In this document: positions 33,478-44,719 of the stretch, piece by piece | How positions within the stretch are numbered: the stretch's first letter is position 1 | Layout of the letters: every line of letters begins with the position of its first letter | Source: Cinnamomum chago | Taxonomy: Eukaryota; Streptophyta; Magnoliopsida; Laurales; Lauraceae | Assembly: GCA_038049695.1 (NCBI GenBank) | Contig: CP142452.1 | Location: forward strand, 29,872,501 to 29,936,500 | Direction of reading: 5' to 3' | Length of the DNA: 64,000 nt | Position numbers and translations under genes: made by a program | The notes under the pieces: generated by a model | The model's input: only the letters and a program-made list of their open reading frames with translations | What the model was told of the DNA's origin: nothing | Databases searched by the model: none

Positions 33478-36400
33478 CTTGATTTAATTCTTCAATTTCT
33501 TCCTTTTTCCTTAAATTCCTCCCGTGCATCATCACATGAGATTCAGATGTTGCTTCATCTAATTTCTCTATGAAATCGTCTCATGATCTTTCTTTTCTAG
33601 TTTACGATATTCATGCTATCATAATTGCTAAATACCAATGAAAAAAAAAAAAAAAAAAAAACAAAACACGAAACTTTTGAGAGTTATATTAAAATGAGAA
33701 CCAACTTAAAAAAAAAATGAAATACAGCGAGTCATAGAAGCTTATTCCCTCAGAGTTCTTATCTTGTAGATTCTTATTCCTTGTTTTCTTGTGACTTCCC
33801 ACTTGTACTTTACTTTGTACTAACTTCTGCTTAGAGAGATATATGTTCTCATTTTATTAAGTCCCCAAAACAGGGAAGTTATGCAATGGAAATTACTCCC
33901 TCTCCAAGTAATATTGGCATACTTTTTGTGGGGGTTATGAACCCCTAAGAGCTACTTGTATGATGAGCCACATAACTGGTTTTGTGGAATTGGCTTGAAC
34001 CTCCACTATGGGCTTGGTTTGGGTCATGATCATGCAACTCCAATCCAGTGCATCGTTATCCATTAAATTCTGCATCATTGGGCTCTTTTGATATAAATCG
34101 GGATTGTCCAATGGAATGAATCGTTCCACTAATTTTCTGATTTGGATCTCCACTTAGTGTAGAATATTTTGGATTTTATTTGGAATATAGTTTACATTCT
34201 TCTTGGCCCTTCATTCTATGTTTTGTTCCAAATTTATTGATATTTCCCTAATATGGATCTTGAATTTCTTTGATCGATCAAGTAGATCTAGATAATCAAA
34301 GTCTAGATCTATCATATATCCCTGTGGGTTTGAACTATAAGATCCTAAATCAGACTCCACGACTTGAAAAGGCTTCGACATCTAGTAAACATCCCTTCAC
34401 ATTGTCTTCTCCTCTGTCATTTTCTCTTCTTTTGCTTCCATTGCAACTCTTTCACATGAATCACTTGTCTTTTGAGTTGCATTTGTCTTTGGATAGAGTA
34501 CATGTAAGAGTTGTGTACCTTATCTACCCAATGTGGTCCAATGGGATGCAATCCAATGTCATGCAAGCAAATTGCAAATCAATTGTAACTAACGTTGCCT
34601 TTGGTAATCTTGATAAAATGAATGTTCGAAGTTTTAAATCTCTCCATGTGGGATACTGACATTCACAATTTATTTGAGAGCATGATACTCACACCTTTCA
34701 CCGCCGTCGCCGTCGCCGTCGCAGCCGCTGCCACCACCATCAAGCTATGTTGGGATTAGCTATATGAACAGATGTAAATCATAATTCCGATCTAAATCAT
34801 ACTTTTAGATTGATGCTTTATTGGGCCCCTTGGATAAAAAAATTGGGATTGATGGATGCAATGGATTAGTCCACTATTTTTTTTTATTTCCCTGCATAAT
34901 TTGGAATCTTTTATACCTGATTTGGAGATCCAATCTACAACTATCTTTGCGCTTCATTCAATGTTTTGACCAATTTTTTTTTTTTAATCTTGCCGTACCA
35001 TGGATGTTGAATTCCTTTGATCTATCAAGTAAATTATGGTAATTATATGCCAGATCTGCCAAATATCAATATAGGTCTAAATTGTTGGATGCTAGAACGA
35101 CTCCCCCATTCATTTGAGCATTGTCTACCGTTACAATAACCAATATGGTCGACATAATTAACTTCCCAAAAAATAAAGAAACAAGTTGATTGAAGGTTGT
35201 TCACTTAAAGTTGTTATCTTGTTGATTTTGGTCTCTTGTTTCTTTCGCGTGAATTGGCCATTTTATTAATTCTCTAATCATTAGAGGTTCTTGTATGATT
35301 GAAATTAGTTCGTCTCCAAAGAGTACATGGCTTCCCATTAGAGGGTTTTTGCCTTTTTTGGAGCCCAAAAGTTGTACTTGTAAGACCCGCCACATGATTG
35401 ATATTGTGGCAGAAGTTTGGGTGTCCAGTATGGGCCTAGTTCGGGTCATGTTCAGTTGTGTCCAATTAATGACATTATTGCACATTTATTTATCTAATTT
35501 TTCCCCATTCAATGCAAAATTGGGATTGATGGATGTAATCAAACGATCAACTAATTTTCTTATTTGCATCCTTTATAGTTTAGAATCTTTTTGATCTAAT
35601 CCGGAAATCCAATATGCGGCGATGTTGATACTTCATACCATGTTTTGAGCAAAAGTTATTGATCTTGGCTTAACTTGGATGTTTAAATCTGTTGATCCAT
35701 CAAGCCAATCCGAGTAATTTTAGGCCAAATCTGTCACATATCCCTATAGGTCTTGTCTATTAGCAGCTTGAAATACTTCCCCCATTGAATTGAGCAATGC
35801 CTGCCATTATAATGACAAATATGGTCCACATAATTAACTTCCTGAGAAACGAAAGAAACAAATTGATCGAAAGTTCTTTACTTGTTGATTTTGGTCCATA
35901 GGTTCTTTGCCATGACTTGCCCCTTCTATTAAGTCTTCAATTAGGAGAGGTTTATAAGTACGATTTAAATTACTTTATCTCCAAATAGTATTGGGCATCC
36001 CATTAGCGGGGTTGTAGACCCCAGAATTGTTCGTCGTAAGACCAGCCACGTGGCTGATTTTGTGAAGGGACTTTGGACAACCAAAATGGGCGTAGTGTGG
36101 GTCATGTTGGGGTGGGCCACATACATGAAATTGCCTGCATTATTGGGCCCATTTGATAGGAAATGGGGATCGATGGATGGAATCAATTGATCCACTCATT
36201 TTCCGATTTAGAGGGTAATCCAATCTACAACGACCTTGGCACTTGATTCCATGTTTTGACCTAAATTTATCTATCCTGCCTCAACATGGATGTTGAATTC
36301 TTTTAATATAATTCAAGTGGATCTAGGTAATTAATGACCATGTTTGTCACATATCCTTATAAGGCTGAACTAGTGGCTACTGCAAGGACTCCTCCGTTGA

Positions 36401-36685
36401 ATTGAGCAGTGGCTGCTATTATCTTGTTGATTTCGGTCCCTTTATGACTTGCCCGTTCTATTAAGTCTCGAATTATGAGAGGTTCCTATACGATTGAAAC
36501 TGCTTCCTTTTCAAATTGTATTGGGCATCACATGAGTATGTTTGTGGGCCCTCGAAAGGGGAAAACATCCACATGGCTGATTTTGTGAGCGAAGTTTTAG
36601 CGTCCAGTATGAGCCTAGTTTAGGTTGTGTTCATGTAGGTCTATTATGGGTTGTTTCATCAAATTACTTCCTCTCTCCTTGTTTG
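33478..36685. repeat. Duplicated segment, copy 2, of 15.2-18.8 kb
   Basis: Begins cttgatttaattcttc and follows copy 1 through the same unit order, with a deletion relative to it after about 34800 (the equivalent of 16480-17080) and a poly(A) run at 33640-33661. A GCC/GTC trinucleotide run (34698-34735) is longer than in copy 1. The copy ends with a half unit at 36470-36640 and runs straight into the second ROP fragment. Not coding. Confidence 0.85.
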
Positions 36686-36885
36686 TGCAAGGCTAGCGAT
36701 GAAAATGTTGCAAAGATGGTAAGCAATTGCTGGTTCATTCTGGAATACTGTACTCTTCTACTTGTTTTTCTTGACAGTTTATCTTTCCCTCATTGGTGAT
36801 ACATTTTTTTCTCTTTCCAAGCGGATACCCGAACTGAAACATTATGTGCATGGTGTTCCCATTGCCCTCGTTGGGACAAAACTTG
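36686..36885 (+). pseudogene. ROP/RAC GTPase pseudogene, copy 2 (two exon pieces)
   Basis: The end of one exon (about 36686-36718, encoding KASDENVAKM where ROPs have KASYENVAKK) is followed by an intron with GTAAGC. The next exon (36822-36885) encodes RIPELKHYVHGVPIALVGTK and then Leu, against ROP [21 protein letters not shown]. The intron shares tggttcatt and tttcttgacagtttatctttc with copy 1. This exon 4 is still in frame, unlike copy 1. Upstream ROP exons are missing, replaced by the duplicated repeat segment; downstream a SINE-like sequence begins. The piece carries the G4-type TKL motif for guanine recognition but cannot make a GTPase. Confidence 0.82.
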
Positions 36886-36900
36886 GTTGGACTTTTCTTG

Positions 36901-37000
36901 GTGAGTTCAGTTGTGTTGACAAGTGCTCCATGTCTCAACCCAAAGGTCGCGGGTTCGAGTCATGTTACCATTAAGAAAAAATGGGTTTTCTTTTCTTTAT
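36901..37000 (+). mobile_element. tRNA-derived SINE-like head
   Basis: gtgagttcagttgtgttgac resembles a polymerase III A-box region, and ggtcgcgggttcgagtc is a good B box about 40 bases later, with tRNA-like spacing. An A-rich stretch follows. A diverged copy with ttgttcgaatcat lies at 37334-37420. No tail or target duplication is clear. It is not a tRNA gene, since the acceptor stem does not pair. Confidence 0.4.
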
Positions 37001-38689
37001 TGATTTTATTTCTGTAATGTGGGTATTTTGTTGGATTGGATTTTTTTTTTATTACAATCATTTCAATTTGATGTCTGTTTTTCAATCTTTTTATGGTCAT
37101 TGATAGGAAGCTCTATTGGAGATTTTAGGAATATCTCCTTTTAATTGTGTACAATAATTATCTCTTTGTTTTGGTAGTAAAATTCGTTTACTTCTCTTTG
37201 GATTATGTAGGTGTAGATTTTTAATTTTTTTACTATCTTGTCATTTTTTAGCATGTTGTTGGTTTTAACAATGTTGTGGTGATGGTAAAATGTGTTTTCT
37301 TTGGATTTTGACTAGAGCTTGCTTCACAATTTGAAAGTGCTCGATGTTGCAACCAAAGGGTTGTTCGAATCATCTTTCCATTCAAAAGCGATTTCTTTTC
37401 TTTTTTTTTGGTTTTTTGTTGTTGTAATCTTTGAATTATTTTCAGGCTGGGATTTGCTTATTAGAACCGTTTCAATATAAACTCATGCTTTTTTTCAAGT
37501 TAGTTATCACCATTAAAAAAGGATTTTTATTGGTTTTGTTTTTGTAATCTTGGTGTTTTTGTCAGATCATGTTTTGCATGCACCAAGTCACTGTTTTGGT
37601 AGGGTTATTTTGCCTTAAACCCACTGCTCAGTGCTAGAACTTTGTTCATGTCACTTGATTCACTGCTGGGCGATGATTTGCATGCTGAATTTTATGCATG
37701 TCTGTTTGCTGCATTATTTAATTTGCGGCCTGCATGTAAATTTTAACTATGATAACATATTGTTTGAATGTCTTTCCATGCACAATAATTCATGGTTTAG
37801 GCATATATTTCATGCGGACTTGGTATGCATTTTACATTATTGTTGAACTTGTTGTGCACACATTGTTATATGTTTCCATGCACTGTCAAGCATGATTTCA
37901 TACAGCTTTCCATGCATGAAATAATGATATTTGTGATTTAATTTGCTAACTTGGTATGAATTTCATTGGCCCATCATGTTCATCAGTTTCCATGATTTGT
38001 ATATTTTCCCATGATTTTATGCGCTTTATCATGAATTTGTATGCAAAAAATACTCATATATGCTTTTGTTGTTCAAAAACTGGTGCTCTTGTTCATGAAA
38101 CAATCCAAACGGAACCTTTTTTTCTTCAAAACAGTCCCTTCTACTTGCTGTTTTTTCAAAGCAGTCCCATACATGTGCAGGATTTTCGAAACAGTCCACT
38201 GTTTGCTCCAAATTCTTAAAACAGTCCATTACACCAAGAATTCAAAACAGAATTCAAATATGAAATTCCCACAAAAGTCTCCTAAATCTACCAAAAATCC
38301 TATCCTAACTTGGAGATTAAGATAAGAACCTTCCAAACCAAAAAGGGAAACCCAAGTCATATCAAACAAAAAGGGTCGGACCACATATAAGGAAATCCCC
38401 ACCCAATTTGAAAAAAAAACACATAAGGCCTGCATTTTGAGCCAGTAAGCGACTAAAAAACCTAATAAAAATCCCAACCTGTCCTTTCTCCAAATCTGCC
38501 ATAATCCTCAATTGTTTCCCTCTCTCCTTGATCTTCCTCTCCGACATCGACATTGGATCTCTCTTGATCCTCACCTCTCTCTCTCATTCTCTCTCACTAT
38601 CTCTCATGTGCCGGATCATGCTTGGCTTTGTTTCTTAATTTTTAATTTTTAGTTTTTAAGTTTTGGCTGGTTAGGAGCAAGTGGTTTTT
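37001..38689. other. AT-rich DNA, no gene
   Basis: Contains a second SINE-like copy (37334-37420), a stretch rich in catg words (37560-38060) and a run of four to five degenerate repeats around ttcaaaacagtcc (38120-38230). In translation the latter give repeated DCFE-like words on the minus strand. The CT-rich stretch at 38510-38605 resembles a leader but has no gene behind it. Confidence 0.45.
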
Positions 38690-38908
38690 GTTTGGTCGGA
38701 TTGTAGGTTAACGTCATTTTTACATTTTTTTTGGGAAGGTGGGCCCATATACTTGCGATTTGTTACAGTAGGCCCATATCCTATTGACAATTAGGGCCAG
38801 GCCCAGCACAACCTGTGCAACGTCGGCACCCTGCTCTGCATGGCCCGTCCATTGGCCAGGCTGGTCCGGGCCACAACTTATAGACAGGTGTTCCAGGCCC
38901 GGCCCAAT
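38690..38908 (-). mobile_element. hAT-type terminus, second remnant
   Basis: On the minus strand the end reads CTAAGGGTGAAAATTGGGCC, similar to the hAT end at 6293. It is followed by the GGCCCGG and GGGCC-type repeats usual in hAT subterminal DNA. No transposase sequence was recognised beside it. Confidence 0.5.
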
Positions 38909-41711
38909 TTTCACCCTTAGTTCCCAAGACTCGATCCCATAGCTCACCTGCTGAAACTCTCACTTTGGAGTTTGCATATCTCCTCCCCGAAAATCAGAGG
39001 CGACTCGTATCCCCTGTTTTCTCCTTCCAGCACGATTTTCTTCTCTCTATCTCCCACAGTAGGTTCGACGCCCTACAACTTCTCATTGTTGGACGTTAAG
39101 GTAGGTTATCGATCGATGAAAATGACTGATTTTTTTAAGGGATTTTTTCAAGGGTTTCAGATCTCAATCTTTTGAAACCTTTGTGAAACTCAGATTGGAG
39201 TAAGGAATCTGATCTCAGAAGAAGAGGAAGATCGAGTTCAAGCTCTTTTAAGTGACTTTTAGGGTTGCTTTTGGTTTTTGAGCTTTGAAAATCAATGAGG
39301 AGAAAGAAAGGAAGATGGAACTCTATTTTTTGGTGATTTCAGTCTTTGTCTCTGTCTCTGTCTCCCGAAATACACAGCCGCTTCTTTTTGGGGATTTTGA
39401 AGGTATTCTTCTTCTAATTATTATAAGTTCTGATTTACGGTGGATATTTTGTGGATTTTGAGGGTCTTCGATTAGAAATTGGTGTTAATGGTTAGGGTTT
39501 CTCGAATACTCAGATGGGCTCTTGGATTTCTCTTTTCTATTCAATTTTCAGAAAGAAACTCCCTTTCTCATCATGTTGCTACCCTTTCTTTGTGGATCAT
39601 GAAAGTCCACTCTCTTCAAGGACCCAATCTCATCTCTCCCTATTTGGTTTTGGTTTTAGCTCATTCTCTTCATCGTCATTGCTTGATGTGATTTGAGAGT
39701 AGTATTGGACAAAGGGCGTATGGCATCTTCTTCTTCAACATGCCGACCTTTCAAATTTTCAGAGAAGTAGTATTGGATAGAGCAGCTTCTTTGAGGGCAA
39801 AGCTGTCATCAATGAAGGTTTTGGGGCCCTTTTGGCAATCATCTTCTCAGTCTTCACCTATTTTCTTGTAAGATCTTTTATTTTATTTTTCTTATGTAAA
39901 TGATATTTCTAGGCATCTGGTTATGGGGCACAAGGCATCAACCACGAGAAACAAAACATTGTCTCTTTATTTCTTGAGATTGATGTAGGCCAATCTGTAG
40001 AAACTGCCGGACAGTTCCTACAGGTTGGGTTTTTATTGATTTCTTTCTGTGTTTTATGTGTCTTTTTTGTGTAAAAGGATGGATTTTAGATGGTTGGGTG
40101 ATGTTGTTTTTGGATGGAAACCTAATTTGAAAATGGTGGGTTTCAGCAAATCAGGTTTTGGTTGGTTGCATCGGATGAAATGGGATGGTTGTATGGGGAT
40201 ATGAGGGTGCATTACTTCGGGAATGCTTGACGATGTTTCTACATTACTGAGGTGAGAGGTCTTGGCAGATTTTTTAGTATCTTTTTATTTTCTTCACATG
40301 GGTTATATCAAAACATTGATTTCAAGAGTGATGAATGATTGAATTGAGTTGGTTCGAGCCCCATCTCCCATTTCCATGATTAATGTAAAGTGAAAAAACA
40401 TCTCAATTGACTCCAGATCATTTGTATTTGAAACACAAGAGAGGAGCAAGGCCTGTAAATGGCAGGAAAGATTCCAAGTTTTGGAAATACATTCTAATAT
40501 TCAAATTACAAAAACTTATTTTGCAAGGTGAGTTTCTAATGTTACACCTCTGTTCTGACAGAGGAAGTTATAAGATTTGGAATATATCCATTTCTTTATC
40601 CAACAGTACAGATTTGGTTATTTTTTTTCTATTGGTTACTTAATTCCTTCCAGGGAAAATGTTTTCTATGAAGATAGAAAACTTCTTTTTTTGCATCTAG
40701 TGTTTCCTGAGTGAAGAATTCCTAAATAATATGTAAAAGATAGACAGAGTTTCCTGCACTTTTGAAAATTCAAAGAAGAATAATGCAGTAGGTTGGCTGA
40801 TTCAATTTTTTGTTTTCTTTTTCAGTCAGAGTAATCCAAGGCAGCTTGGGTAAAATATCTTGCAATTGACTAGAAAATTGTGTTGTTATATAAAAGACAG
40901 AACATATAACTACAAGGTGAGAATCAACAGGTTGGGTGTAGAATTAATCTAATTCTTGCAACTAGGGCACACCATTTTCCATAAGATTGCTATTTCTGAC
41001 ACATGTACATACTTTCATGACTTTTGAAGAGGAAAAAAACATAGCCTTACAGGTAACCTCTGTTGTTGATAAAAACTTTATTTATTGATTTGTCATCTGT
41101 TATAGTAATTTGCAGTATTAGCTATTGGGATATTTTTTGTGCATCCTTTTCCTGGAAATTTCTTGTTTTGGGAAACTATTGAGAAAATTCGTAAATTTTG
41201 GAGTTTGTTTGCACACGTGCATACATGAAAAACTTCACTAGAAAGAAAATAATTTTAAAAATTATAAAATTAGTAAAAATTCAGCAAACATAATGGGAGA
41301 TTTATTAAATTTTGATAAAGAGATTGATGTAAAATTTCATGAAAATATTGAGAACTAACTTCCCATGAATATGTTATAATCTTGTAGTATTCCTGCTTGG
41401 AAATATTTTAAATCTTGCAATTTTCTCATGATAATATTTCATATTATGACATTCTCATGGGAAAATCGCAATATTTTTAGCCTACTGCTGATAAAGTTTG
41501 GAACAAATAAACGGCATATTGTCCAAACTCCAAGCTGCATATGGCATAGTTGTAAAACTTCATCGTGCCATACACCCTCTTGGCAGCTATCCACATGCAT
41601 ATGAGGCATAAGTGTGAATGGAGGCCAAGAAAAAAAAATTATTTTCTTTTTCGACTTTGGTTGGCTGCTTTATTAAATATCATGCTTAATACTATTTGTT
41701 TTACATAACAG
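38909..41711. other. DNA upstream of the bZIP fragment, no exon recognised
   Basis: A CT-rich stretch (38970-39060) ending in a donor-like AAG then GTAGGT at about 39100 could be a 5'-UTR exon. Other donor-like sites occur (for example 40250), but no TGA coding exon could be identified. 40700-41700 is AT-rich. Confidence 0.35.
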
Positions 41712-41881
41712 GTTCTCAATCTCCAGCTTAATCCTTTGACAGAGGATCAATCTTTTGATGTATGTAACCTGCAACAATCATCTCAGCAAGCTAAAGATGC
41801 TACTTAGGCGTAGCTGAATATATGGGACAACTGGCTATAGCGATGGAGAAGTTGGAGGCTCTTGTAAGCTTTGTAAACCAG
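41712..41881 (+). pseudogene. TGA-class bZIP factor, C-terminal (DOG1 domain) fragment
   Basis: After an acceptor (AACAG) the frame reads VLNLQLNPLTEDQSFDVCNL and QQSSQQAKDAT, then stops. A second piece in another frame reads EYMGQLAIAMEKLEALVSFV and ends NQ at a donor (CAG then GTAGCC). TGA bZIP proteins have PLTEQQLLDICNLQQSSQQA and, further on, AMEKLEALVSFVNQ in the conserved DOG1 domain that responds to regulators such as NPR1. The normal intervening part (about 30 residues) is missing here. Exon borders match those expected for TGA genes, so the fragment is genomic. No bZIP DNA-binding exon was found nearby. Confidence 0.82.
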
Positions 41882-42299
41882 GTAGCCCATTTCCCATGCA
41901 TTGAGTAAATCCTTATACATGTTAGGATCTTTAATTCATTCACTCAAGGCTCTATATTACCTTCACATTCAGTTTCTTGGAGATTTTATTTTCTGAAGTG
42001 TATATGGGGTTTTGGAAATATAAAATGGTTGGATGCATTTTATTTTTATTTAAGTAATTTTGTAATGATTATTTGCTTGTAATGGGTCTTTCATTAATAA
42101 ATCAAGTTTATGGGGTCTTGGTCTTCACCAATGGGTCAACATCGAATTTTTGTGCATAGCGACAGTGCGCACTTGGTGAGGTGGTCTTGGTTTTTCTTGA
42201 TGGCATTTAGCAAAGTAACCATTGCAAAGTTTTGGAATTAAAATCCATTTTTTTTCTCTGATTTATTTTTATTTTTATTTTATTTTCATGCATCTTAAT
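41882..42299. other. AT-rich DNA, no gene
   Basis: Nothing recognisable. It may include the left part of the LTR that ends near 42580. Confidence 0.35.
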
Positions 42300-42582
42300 A
42301 ATTGTTGCAATTGGTTGGACTAATAATTCTTATGGTGATGCAGTACTTAGATTAGGTTTTTAGATTAGGATTTTTTTTTCTTTGGTTGTAATTAATTTTT
42401 TTAGACTTGTAATTAATTTTTAATTAAAGTAGGACATTTGATTTGTATAGTTTTTTTTAGGCTAAAACTAGTTTTCAATAGGACAGGTATTGCATGATTA
42501 ATTACTCCCTGTGGATCAACCTCGGACTTCACTGAGTTATTACTACAATCGCGGCCTTGCACTTGAGGCTACGAACAAGTTT
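42300..42582 (+). mobile_element. 3' end of a Gypsy (Tat/Athila-like) LTR
   Basis: The phrase ccctgtggatcaacctcgga and the following gagttattactac, gcacttgaggct and gaacaagtttt are the typical last 100 bases of plant Gypsy LTRs with a tRNA-Asp primer site. The LTR start was not located, so the left border is arbitrary. Confidence 0.6.
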
Positions 42583-42601
42583 TAAGCGCCGTTGCCAGGG
42601 A
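42583..42601 (+). promoter_or_regulatory. tRNA-Asp-type primer binding site
   Basis: taagcgccgttgccaggg is close to TGGCGCCGTTGCCGGGGA, the site used by Tat/Athila-type Gypsy elements. It marks the LTR/internal border and plus-strand orientation. Confidence 0.7.
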
Positions 42602-44718
42602 ATTTTTCATCACTTGAGGTAATTTTTCCAACCTATCTTTTTAATAGCTTTGTGGGTGTGCCTTTACTATTCCGCAATTATTCTAGATCTAAGGGTAGCA
42701 TGCATGGAATGTTTGGACCAGCCCTATTACATTAAAAATTGGATTTTTAATCTCTGATTTTTTAAGTTCGGCTTTTTGGCCACCGAACTTGCCAAAATCT
42801 GAAAATTTCAGAACTTTAATTGGAAACTCAATTGTTTTAGTTGTTTTTAAATTTAGAAGGACTCTTAAAAACTTGCTGGAATTTCTCTCTAAGAAGATTA
42901 GTTATTTCTTTGGAAAGCCGAACAACCTACTTTTCTTGGTTAGTAAAGTGGTTTTTAAGCGGCACTCTTGCAACGCATCGTGACCCCACCACTGATCTTG
43001 GGGCTTACCTGGTCGGGCCAGTTTCATAGACTTGAGTTTGGGAACTTTTCTTAGAGATATCAAACTCTCTAAGATTAATACTTTGCAAGAATTTGAGAAT
43101 TTTCTTTTAAATCTAAAAATGGTCCTTAGGTAGTTTTTCTTTTAAGGTTTCTTAAAAAAAAAAAAATTCAAAGTTCGAAAAAAGAAGGAAAGACCCCCAT
43201 CTTCTTGTCCGAGAGACTCCTCAAATCGGTTAGAAAGGAATCTTGAAAAAACTTTGAAAAAAAGAAATCCTAGAATTAAGAAAACCTTTGAAAAAAAGAA
43301 AACCATTTAAAAAAAAAAGAAAATCACTGAAAATAAGAAAACCATTGAAAAAAAAGAAAACTTTGAAAAAAAGAAAATCTTTGAAAAAAGGAAAACCTTG
43401 AAAAAAAGAAAACCATGAAAAAAATGAAAACCTTGAAAAAAAATGAAAAAACCTTGAAAAAAAGAAAACCCAAGAAAAAAAAGAAAACTTTGAAAAAAAG
43501 AAAACTTTAGAAAAAAGAAAACCTCTGAAAAAAAAAACTTTGAAAAAAAGAAAACCTTGAAAAAAAGGAAACTTGAAAAAAGAAACAAAGAAAAACTTTG
43601 AAAACAAGAAAACCTTGAAAAAAAAACCTCTATAAAAAAAGAAATTTGCAAAAAAGAAAACCATGAAAAAAAAAAGAGAAAACCCTAAAAAATAGAAAGC
43701 CTGGAAAAAAAGAAAAGAAAACCTCGGCAAAAAAAAGAAAACCTAAGAAAAAAAAAGAAAAAAATGAAAAATAGAAACCTGGAAAAAAGAAAACCTGGAA
43801 AAAAAGAAAACCTTGAAAAAAAAGAAAACCTTGAAAAAAAAGAAAACCACCGAAAAAAAGATAACCTTGTACCAAAGAAAACCATTAAAAAAAAGAAAAC
43901 CTCTGAAAAAAAGAAAACCCTGAAAAAAAAAAGAAAATCTTGAAAAAAAGAAAACCACGAAAAAAAGAAGACCTTTAAAAGAAAAAAAAGAAAACCTTGA
44001 AAAAAACACCTCAAATATTCCGCAATTATTCTAGATCTAAGGATAGCGTGCATGGAATGTTTGGACCAGCCCTATTACCTTAAAAATTGGATTTTTAATC
44101 TCTGATTTTTTAAGTTCGGCTTTTTGGCCACCGAACTTGCCAAAATCTGAAAATTTCAGAACTTTAATTGGAAACTCAATTGTTTTAGTTTATTTTTAAA
44201 TTTAGAAGGACTCTTAAAAACTTGCTGGAATTTCTCTCTAAGAAGATTAGTTATTTCTTTGGAAAGCCGAACAAACTACTTTTCTTGGTTAGTAAAGTGG
44301 TTTTTAAGCGGCACTCTTGCAACGCATCGTGACCCCACCACTGATCTTGGGGCTTACCTGGTCGGGCCAGTTTCATAGACTTGAGTTTGGGAACTTTTCT
44401 TAGAGATATCAAACTCTCTAAGATTAATACTTTGCAAGAATTTGATAATTTTCTTTTAAATCTAAAAATGGTCCTTAGGTAGTTTTTCTTTTTGGGTTTC
44501 TTAAAAAAAAAAAAAACTCAAAGTTCGAAAAAAGAAGGAGAGACCCCCATCTTCTTGTCCGAGAGACTCCTCAAATCGGTTAGAAAGGAATCTTGAAAAA
44601 ACTTTGAAAAAAAGAAATCCTAGAATTAAGAAAACCTTTGAAAAAAAGAAAACCATTTAAAAAAAAAAGAAAACCTAAGAAAAAAAGAAAACCTTGAAAA
44701 AAAAAAGAAAACCTTGAA
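42602..44718 (+). mobile_element. Internal leader region of the Gypsy element, partly duplicated
   Basis: Follows the primer site. A segment beginning attccgcaattattctagat occurs at 42669 and again at 44017 (period 1348 bp), highly similar for about 650 bp. The first copy is followed by the A-rich minisatellite; the second by a short version of it, then by the satellite. No gag was recognised; frames on either strand are low-complexity. Confidence 0.65.
43240..44005. repeat. A-rich minisatellite, unit about GAAAAAAAGAAAACCTT
   Basis: Dozens of imperfect units of 15-19 bp (gaaaaaaagaaaacctt with indels). A short version is at 44600-44718. The minus strand is almost pure pyrimidine, which yields long Phe/Ser-rich frames (for example 43230-43730). 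These are composition artefacts. Confidence 0.93.
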
Positions 44719-44719
44719 A

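Noticed and set aside
43230..44053. Long Phe/Ser-rich frames on the minus strand (up to 166 codons)
   Set aside because: They are read through an A-rich minisatellite; several overlapping frames are open at once and the composition is purely that of the repeat.
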